From NCBI RefSeq assembly GCF_017654505.1, contig NC_054570.1, positions 3,160,044 through 3,224,043 of the forward strand: a stretch of 64,000 nt of DNA, read 5' to 3'. The notes beneath the pieces are model-generated. The model was given only the letters and a program-made list of their open reading frames with translations. It ran no database searches and had not been told where the DNA came from. This stretch comes from Polyodon spathula (taxonomy: Eukaryota; Chordata; Actinopteri; Acipenseriformes; Polyodontidae). The first letter of the stretch is position 1. Each line of letters begins with the position of its first letter. Below are positions 35,901 through 64,000 of this stretch, piece after piece. Both the position numbers and the translations under genes were made by a program.

Positions 35901-36061
35901 TGTTTTTGAATTTAAGAATTGTTGTTGTACTGGTTAGTATGCGAATTATGTTTCTTTTCTTGGCAGAAGAAAAAGTAAATTTGCAGAGACACGGCAGTGA
36001 ATCCTCTGACCCCAGTAACTCCAGCGAGTCTGTTAACTCCAGCGATTCTAAGTCCAATTAA
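30915..36061 (+). CDS. MHC class I alpha chain, U-like, with truncated alpha2 exon (probably damaged)
   Basis: Segments: signal peptide 30915-30969; alpha1 32382-32645; partial alpha2 33381-33490; alpha3 33796-34074; connecting/TM 34995-35117 (reads on to a TAG at 35132-35134); cytoplasmic tail 35849-35875 and 35967-36061. Alpha1 (YSLKYIYTAISKP ... RFNETQ) has Arg at position 84, usual outside mammals, and the Asn86 glycosylation site. Alpha2 keeps the strand part (VLQWMHSCTLDED, YDQYSYDGRD, with Cys101) but ends after about 36 of roughly 92 residues, losing the helices and the partner Cys. Alpha3 is a normal C1-type Ig domain (TLTCMATGFYP, YSCEVLHHSL). The TM is GIVVWVGIFVPIGLAAAAAG-like; the tail is Ser-rich. 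The TM donor reads CAG|ATAAGA. Including the short alpha2 shifts exon 4 to an immediate TAG; skipping it keeps frame (245 aa ending at 35134). Presentation as a classical molecule is not possible from this sequence. Confidence 0.85.
31000..32340. other. MHC class I intron 1
   Basis: Holds an (ATT)n microsatellite at about 31293-31327 and a short segment near 32094-32140 (gggtgtaacgcgacac) reminiscent of hAT-type terminal sequence. No other feature. Confidence 0.4.
32836..32944. repeat. Poly-T, poly-C and (CA)n tracts in MHC class I intron 2
   Basis: T run at 32831-32852, C run at 32889-32910, then (CA)n to 32944. Confidence 0.95.
33103..33693. mobile_element. piggyBac-like terminal sequences framing the alpha2 fragment
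   Basis: The left end starts at TTAA (33103-33106) followed by cccttggcggtccgtttatt and cttgtcaggcacgtcgggtcc. The right end is its inverted match (gcgcctgacaagctg, aataaatggaccgctaaggc) and closes with TTAA at 33690-33693. TTAA flanks and this spacing are typical of piggyBac-type elements. The right-end block 33571-33693 recurs at 49517-49643. The alpha2 exon fragment lies inside. Whether this is one element that captured the exon or two partial insertions is unresolved. Confidence 0.6.
34279..34830 (-). mobile_element. Tc1/mariner transposon fragment
   Basis: Begins at a TA followed by cagtgcagtgaaaaagtatttg, a typical Tc1-type terminal repeat. On the minus strand 34809-34501 encodes the transposase C-terminus with SPDLNPIEMLWQDLKP. 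The 5' part of the gene is missing. It lies in class I intron 4. Confidence 0.85.
35115..35123 (+). other. Class I TM-exon splice donor with +1 G to A change
   Basis: CAG|ATAAGA differs from the ideal donor CAG|GTAAGA only in base sequence at the first intron positions (AT for GT, in effect loss of the invariant G). Cutting here would leave phase 1, exactly what the two tail exons need. Without it, translation stops at TAG 35132-35134. Confidence 0.6.
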
Positions 36062-36395
36062 AAGTGAAAGCATTGGTGACACGAGACAGGAGCAAGGGCT
36101 GTGAGGAGTAAGCCCTGGGCCTTGAAATAGGAATTATGCGCAGACAGTAGTGAGGTTAAATGATAGCTTGGCTTGATGAGCTAGGGAGGAGCCCCTGCTC
36201 CTGTCCCCTGAGCCACACCCAGTGGTTACAAAACATTCACCCTGTAGACTGTCTCCCTATGTGCTATGTGTTGTAAATGTATTTATTATTAAAAAAAAAT
36301 ATATATATATTGTATATATTATATTGTAATCTTTAATATGTGGATCATTAACAATTGGATTGTACATTTTTCTAGTTCAGAGAATTGGATATATT

Positions 36396-36632
36396 ATTAT
36401 ATATATAGTGCCTTTCATAGCGGACCACCATCACAAAGTGCTTTACAAGATATGAGACTAGGGTGTGTGAACCATGCATCAGCTGCAGAGTCACTTACAA
36501 CAACATCTCACCCCAGAGACGCAGAACAAGGAGGTTCAGTGACTTGGGTCACACAATAAGTCAGTGGCTGAGCTGGGATTTGAACCTCCTGGTTACAAAC
36601 CTGTTTCTTTAACCACTGGACCACACAGCCAA
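36396..36632 (-). mobile_element. tRNA-derived SINE, copy 1
   Basis: On the minus strand: A-box-like tggtccagtgg, perfect B box GGTTCAAATCC (36586-36576), then a body and a 3' tail with taaagcactttgtgatggtgg. The same family is at 56502-56740 on the + strand. Confidence 0.88.
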
Positions 36633-36689
36633 CTGTATTTCTTGATGTACCATTAAGAGGGCTACCTGTTAAACAGTTATTATTTCATT

Positions 36690-37085
36690 AGTGTGTGCAC
36701 GAGCTCTGTCTAGGCTTGCTCCTGTCCTATGTGGTGCTTTTGTGCTTGGTAGGGGGTGTGTTGCTAATAATATTTACGCAGGGTTGTTATTATTTCAGAT
36801 GATGCCAGTGAAGCAGTCCCGGCAGGATCAGTACCACACACTTCATACCCAGTGCTGGGGGTTCTGCAGCGGCAGGAAAGGAAAGGAACCCAGCACCGTC
36901 CCTCATAGCCGTCGTGACTTTGTTATCCTGCAGCTGTGGCTTCAGCCAGACCCCGAAGCACTGCAAGATTCAGGGAGAAGGTGGCACCGAATCCCACTGA
37001 TTTTACATTGCCGACGCGGCACTTGGCATTTATTTAATTTAGAAGATTTTCCATGATCCTTTTATCTATATATTTTTTTAATAAA
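36690..37085 (+). other. Possible class I 3' UTR exon and poly(A) signal
   Basis: An acceptor-like tattatttcag precedes 36799, and AATAAA stands at 37080-37085. The sequence between has no recognisable protein. It may be the last, non-coding exon of the class I transcript; an earlier ATTAAA near 36289 is an alternative end. Confidence 0.35.
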
Positions 37086-37139
37086 CTTGAAGGTAACATT
37101 TAACCAAACAAACCAAAAAAAAAAAAAAAAAGGATTCAA

Positions 37140-38480
37140 GAAGAAAACGCACAAGTTATTTTTTTTCTATGCTGTGCAAAATCTACAGATTTATATTTAA
37201 ATGTTTTGAGCAGGTGTGGGTTTAATGTTTCTTTATTTTAAGTATTGGTCAGCTGTTTCATTTCTGTGTCCCTTTAGTTGGTTTGAATATATTTCCCATC
37301 TTTAAATATTGATATAAGGCACGCTTGCGAAGTAATTGGTTATGAGTTGAGGTTGCTGGAGCTGACCAAAATGTAAAAATGAATATTGATCGGTTTTCAA
37401 GTCTTGTTTCAAAAGAGAGCTATGATATTTTCACTGAATACTCATATTTTGTAACCATATTGCTATTGCTCAGAAAAACAAGACCCGATCTGCTATTGAC
37501 ATGATGACAAGGGCATCTTTACTTTGACAAATGTTGAAATGCCCAGATAAATTACAAGAATGTGTTAATGGCAAGAATACAGGGAGCAGTCTCTTCGGCT
37601 AACGAGTGTTCCGGCCTGTGCAGAAGTGTCACCATAGCAACACAGCGCAGAACTTTCAGACCCACTCTGCCTGATGGATTGGACCAGTCCACTCTGGCAG
37701 GGGTGGAGGGGGTGCATTTTAATAGCGCAGTAACACTCCAGGGTGTTCAGATAGGGTTGTAACAACGACACCCCTAGCCGTTCGGACTTTGAACACTCTG
37801 GAGTGTGCTTCTGCGTGCATTCACCTCAGTTGAGCTAAGAAATAATTCAAACAGAGAGAGTTTTGTTTCTGAATAAACAGTTTTGCCATGTATGTCTTTT
37901 TGGGCTTACAAAAATGGTCGTATTTTTTTATTTGGTTAACTACTGTATACCGTGGTCACAATGTGCATATCCGATGCCTTCACTACAGTTAATGTTAGTG
38001 ATGTATTTTGAGCAATACAAGTATTTAAAATCCCAGGGTTGGGTCTATATTAATAGGTGTGTTCAGATGAGTGAATACACGGCTGTGTTTTTAAATCTGT
38101 TCGAAGGTTCGTTTTAATGTGAGAATTACAGCTGTAATAATTCAAGACAAGCGGTTTTAATGCCTTCATCCTCCTGCAGGTGCGCCTTTTAAAGCGCGAT
38201 CAATTCGTAGCAAACAAGCTTTGTGTTCGTAGTTCTAAACTCGGGGTTTTTAAGGATGTATTGAATTTAGGGTTATATGTCACTATTACATGACATTTAT
38301 TTTCAAACAAAACTGAAAGCTCGAATAAAAGCAATAAAGACAATCACAGAAAAACAAAACCCAGTTCGATCTCTAGAATCTATCATTCCACTGGAACGCT
38401 CCAAAAACAATCGGAAGGGAAAATCGGAATTCTCAAGATTCGATTTGCCTGTGGTCGTGTCACTCAAGGAACATCACCCT
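37140..38480. other. Intergenic between class I and atf6b
   Basis: AT-rich, with no exon, RNA gene or clear transposon recognised. Confidence 0.35.
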
Positions 38481-38484
38481 CCTG

Positions 38485-38690
38485 ATTGGACTAACGGGCT
38501 TCCTGAGACCGCGTATCTGACAGGGGTGCGTAATTAGCCACGCCCTCTCTCGTATTGCTCTTTAAACTGCGCCCGAGAAACTAGCCCTCTGAGGATTGGC
38601 TGTTCTCGAGTGCCAACCAGAAATCAGGCGTCTGATTGGTTAGATATTGGAAAAAGGCGGGGTTTTGTTGTGAAGGGGCGGGTTACAGTT
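38485..38690 (+). promoter_or_regulatory. atf6b promoter region
   Basis: Three CCAAT boxes in ATTGG orientation (38485, 38595, 38635) and GC-box-like ggcgggg and ggggcggg sites (about 38657 and 38675). The CpG-containing block ends about 230 bases before the start codon. No complete ERSE (CCAAT-N9-CCACG) was found by eye. Confidence 0.5.
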
Positions 38691-38914
38691 GCTGTAATGT
38701 TTCCTTGTATCAGCGTGAAGCGAAACATGGTGATATTTATATTTGCATCTTAACAAAATATATAATAGAAATAGCTTTATATCTAAGATTACTTTTTTTT
38801 ATGAATAACGAGTTATATCTGTATCTAGCCAGGCGGTTTCATCGCGGTTTATTCAGGTTTATTTTTATTTTTTTTTTTATTTATATTATATTGTAAAGCT
38901 CTTTATTCGCGGCG

Positions 38915-56214
<17,300 letters not shown>

Positions 56215-56332
56215 ACCCGGCTGCAGGACAGAGGAAACTCCCTAAAACCATTTACAAATGAGGTCATTTAACCCATACACTTTGATGGCAGATACAAGTA
56301 ACCCTCTTTCTATCCAATGAATTTTTTTTTTA

Positions 56333-56338
56333 AATAAA
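56333..56338 (+). terminator. atf6b proximal poly(A) signal
   Basis: AATAAA 119 bases after the stop codon. A distal AATAAA at 57992-57997 could give a longer 3' UTR. Confidence 0.6.
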
Positions 56339-56501
56339 AATCCCATTCATAAGTCCTTCAGTTTGTGTGCTTTGCTACATAATGCGTTTGTGTGACTCAT
56401 TTTAGATTTAAACAGCGCCTGCTCATAATCCTGGCGTGCACTAGAATGGCCCCACCCTCACATTATGGTATGCCAAGAGGGGCAAGGCAGGAGTGGGATT
56501 G

Positions 56502-56740
56502 GCATGTGTGGTCCAGTGGTTAGAGAAACGGGCTTGTAACCAGGAGGACCCCGGTTCAAATCCCAGCTCAGCCACTGACTCCCTGTGTGTGACCCTGACC
56601 CTGTGCTCTGTCTCTTGGGTGAGACGTTGTTGTAAGTGACTTTGCAACTGATGCATGGTTCACACACCCTAGTCTCCTATTTTGTAAAGCACTTTGTGGT
56701 GGTGGTCCACAATGAAAGGTGCTAATAAATATAAATTTGT
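56502..56740 (+). mobile_element. tRNA-derived SINE, copy 2
   Basis: A-box-like tggtccagtggt (56509), B box GGTTCAAATCC (56553-56563), conserved body and tail taaagcactttgtggtggtg, then an A/T-rich 3' end. Same family as 36396-36632, opposite strand. Confidence 0.9.
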
Positions 56741-56994
56741 ATTGTATTGGGGGGACCTCGGGAGATCTATATATATATATATATATATATAAGTTCAAAC
56801 CAGCCTTATTTCATGATTGTAGTGTGATTTCTAAAATGTAGTTATAATTTCTTATTATTGTTGTTGTAATGACTATCAATTGTCTATTATTATTATTACT
56901 GGTAATTTGTATATCTAAGTTTCGTATTTAAGTGTGCGTGTTTTTTTTTTGTTTTTTTTTTATATGTAAAAATATGTACCCTCCCACTCAGACC

Positions 56995-57205
56995 CCTCCT
57001 TCAACAATTTAGACCCCTCCCCCTGTCAATCATACCCCTCCTCCTCTCCCCCAACACTCAGACCCCTCCTCCTGTCACTCAGCATCCTCCTCTGACCACT
57101 TAGACCCCACCCTGTCACTCAGACCCTGTCCCATGTCAATCAGACCACTTAGACCCCACCCTGTCACTCAGACCCTGTCCCATGTCAATCAGACCCCCCC
57201 CCCCC
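56995..57205. repeat. Degenerate cagacccc repeat
   Basis: Units such as ctcagacccctcctcctgtc. Near the end a 59-base block starting cagaccacttagacccc is duplicated, then a C run follows. Confidence 0.8.
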
Positions 57206-58254
57206 CCTGCAAAAAGTTGTGCCCCGTATTTATTTATTGTGTTCTTGGATAATAATGATAATGAAATACTAAAAGAAACACATTTTGTGAGACTTGGTCA
57301 TTTGAAGACGTTGAGAAAGACTTCTAGTGGAAACATGTCTCCTTGAATTCAATTCCATTTGCTTTTATATTTCTACATTTGAGCTCTGTGGCGTGGATGA
57401 TAACAAAGTCAAACTTGTATTTTTGTTTTGTTTAATTTCTTTTTTGTAAATATTGACTGTTCTGTATTTTGTTATGTAAAATAGATTCGTGATTTTAAGA
57501 ATGTTTAGGAATTTATTAAAAAAAAAAAAGTTTCATTTTGTTTTTAAAGTAAAGTGAGGTTGAGGTTTAAAAATGACAAGCAGAGATACTTCCTCTATAA
57601 ATCTGAGATTGTAAATATTAAATACTTTAGAGTAAGCTTGTCTGGTTAATCATAACACACGTACATGTATTTCTATTTTAACAATAGACGAGATGTATAA
57701 TCTGACTGTTTGTTACATTGCCAGTGTGTGTGTGTGTGTGTGTGTGTGTATAACAATGTTCTTGTGTTTCTTAGTTTGTTGAGCAGCTCTTACAATATTA
57801 TTGGTAGTTTAATCTAGAACTTCAAAAAAACACTCAATTTTGAAACTGCACAAAAATAGAAGAAGCTAAGAAAGTCAAGCTGCTTGACTCAGTCTCGTCT
57901 AGTGTCAGTCACACTGATGAAGGCACTAGCTGAAACGCTTCTCTGTTTCTAGTAGTTATTTCATTGTATCAGAAGCTCTGAATTGTAGTGAAATAAACTG
58001 AGACTTCCCTGACTATCTGTACGGCTCAGATCTGTCGGATGGAATGTATTTCAAGGTGTGTTTTGTTGCATTTTGTCCTGTACAGTGGTTGAGTGGGTGC
58101 TGTGTACAGCTCTCGGAACAGTGACCTCATTGCCTTGCTGTAGTTATGGTACATGGTGGCATTCTGGGATAGTGAGCTGGAACACATTCTCTGCCATCTG
58201 ATTGGACCGCAGGGCCTGGGGTTGAGAGACAAGCATAATAGGGGTGGAGCGAGA
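57206..58254. other. Possible long atf6b 3' UTR and spacer
   Basis: AT-rich, with a TG run near 57725-57748 and AATAAA at 57992-57997. No coding exon. Confidence 0.35.
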
Positions 58255-58425
58255 GAAGCAGACAGACTGACAGGCTCTCACACACAGAAATCAACAGGCA
58301 GCTCGCACAGACAGACTCAAACACACAGAAATCAACAGACAGCTGTCACAGACTGACAGGCTCTCACAAACTCACAGAAACATACAGACAGCTCTCCCGG
58401 ACAGACTGACAGGCTCTCATGATGA
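58255..58425. repeat. Minisatellite with cagactgacaggctctca core
   Basis: About three to four degenerate units of roughly 50 to 60 bases combining cagactgacaggctctca and cacagaaatcaacagg. Confidence 0.8.
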
Positions 58426-58429
58426 ATCT

Positions 58430-59040
58430 CTTTAGACCAGTAAACATGGTTCTGATTTAATGTACTGTTATTGGATAGGTCTGTTGCGGTGGTATTCATC
58501 GAGCTGCAGCGCACAGCAGGCTAGCACACAGAACATAACACAGCCCATCTTTATACCTGAAGAGAGAAGAGCTTGAAGCAGGGCTGCCAAGAGCGAAGAC
58601 TGCCTGTGTATCCTACTGCTGTCTGACTACATCTCCTCGTCTGAATCACAAATCAGCCGGTCACTCGGGTCAGGATCTCTGCAGATGTAATTTTGGGAGT
58701 GAAGCAGCACCCTCTACTGGGCAGTGTTAATGACACAGATAAGGGGTTGTCTATTGTATGTACTGTGCAACGACAGGAAGCTTCCATAATCCCCGTCCTG
58801 TAAAGATAACGTGGTGTCGGTGACTCCTGCGACAGTGTTTTCATTTTTGCTATCATTTGGACGAGAAGCAAGACCCACTTCCAACGCCATTGCTGTCAAC
58901 ATCCGAGTACCACCCGAAACTACCCGAGCAAAGATGACAACATGCAAGATATATCAGACAGAGTTATTTCTGACAATACTAAAATGCAGCGTCTCGTAGC
59001 GGTGGCGAATTGTTCCCTGATGCTAATCTGGGAAAGACAG
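58430..59040. other. Spacer before rps18
   Basis: No exon, RNA gene or transposon recognised. Confidence 0.35.
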
Positions 59041-59049
59041 CTGAGAAGA

Positions 59050-59075
59050 ACTACTATTCCCAGAGGGCTTTGCGG
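59050..59075 (+). promoter_or_regulatory. ZNF143/SBS-type motif
   Basis: actactattcccagagggct followed by ttgcgg closely fits the long ZNF143 (Staf) binding consensus. It lies about 420 bases before the rps18 transcription start. Confidence 0.5.
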
Positions 59076-59454
59076 CACTGAGTGCCTCAGGTTTATTACT
59101 AAAAAGTAATAAAATTAACCCACTTCAGTTCAGTATTGTGTGCTAGCACAATATATAATTCATTCACAATTTCTCAATTAACTATTTTTTTGAAAGGAGG
59201 AAAAAAATTAAGGTTTTATTAAGATGGTCCAGCCCAACGGAGGTGGGTAGAACTACCCAGCAAATTCTACTAACGACTAGTCAGTTCTAGAATGAATAAC
59301 ACAGAGAACAGTTTTAACGTGTATAATATCAAATGCTGCTTTTATTAAAATGAATAACATGGATTGTTGATTTTTTTGTTTGTTTGTTTGTTTGTTTGTT
59401 CCCCGGTCGGGCGAGTTCTAAAGGGGAGCCGCCCCCCTCTCGCCTGTGATATAG

Positions 59455-59486
59455 TCTCGCGAGAGCGGCTTCCTTTCCTCTTTCTG
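59455..59486 (+). promoter_or_regulatory. rps18 core promoter: TCTCGCGAGA and 5' TOP tract
   Basis: The palindrome TCTCGCGAGA (59455-59464) is a known core element of TATA-less housekeeping genes. Five bases on, CTTCCTTTCCTCTTTC (59469 onward) is a typical terminal oligopyrimidine start, which places ribosomal protein mRNA translation under mTOR control. No TATA box is present. Confidence 0.75.
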
Positions 59487-59504
59487 ACGGGACAGGCGGA
59501 CAAG

Positions 59505-63991
<4,487 letters not shown>

Positions 63992-64000
63992 TCCTCTCTC

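Noticed and set aside
36691..37056. 121-codon frame downstream of the class I gene
   Set aside because: No recognisable domain, and it ends beside a poly(A) signal; more likely untranslated sequence.
37740..37800. Possible hAT-type end (gttgtaacaacgacacccct)
   Set aside because: Too short and no partner terminal repeat was found.

Overview
The window is vertebrate nuclear DNA from a fish-like MHC region. Genes have many GT-AG introns, and the introns and intergenic DNA are full of microsatellites, long minisatellite arrays, CR1-like LINE fragments, tRNA-derived SINEs, Tc1 and piggyBac-like fragments and foldback elements. Four genes can be named from spliced protein reconstruction, in the order psmb10-like (proteasome beta2-type), cenpa (centromeric histone H3), an MHC class I alpha chain, atf6b and rps18 (five loci with the class I gene). 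All five are on the + strand. Linkage of a beta2 proteasome gene, class I, ATF6B and RPS18 is the known MHC neighbourhood. The class I alpha1 sequence looks like the fish U lineage. I infer a ray-finned fish, perhaps a non-teleost such as a sturgeon, paddlefish or gar, but species cannot be fixed from this sequence alone.

Layout: 1-4400 is repeats plus a CpG-type promoter-like block with a CRE-like tandem array. 4473-9847 (minus) is a three-exon gene for an unrecognised small type I membrane protein of 139 residues, split by a CR1-like LINE. 11495-18260 is psmb10-like (8 exons, 278 aa) with an ISRE upstream. 18940-25954 is cenpa (168 aa) with a CCAAT/CHR cell-cycle promoter. 26000-30700 is foldback elements and minisatellites. 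30743-36061 is MHC class I with an ISRE, a truncated alpha2 exon framed by piggyBac-like ends, and a broken transmembrane-exon donor. 38485-56214 is atf6b (16 exons, 681 aa), swollen by five minisatellites. 59050-63991 is rps18 (6 exons, 152 aa), complete, with a TCTCGCGAGA/TOP promoter and a poly-G run of roughly 330 bases in intron 3.

Functionally, psmb10-like and class I belong to peptide generation and presentation, and both carry interferon-type elements. ATF6B is an ER-stress transcription factor, RPS18 a housekeeping ribosomal protein and CENP-A a centromere histone. The most unusual items are the damaged class I gene, the unnamed small membrane gene, an SPKK-like CENP-A tail, an array of fused acceptor-donor splice sites in atf6b intron 3, and a minisatellite that grew out of an rps18 exon-intron boundary. 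Gene spans below are genomic; exon coordinates are in the evidence text.
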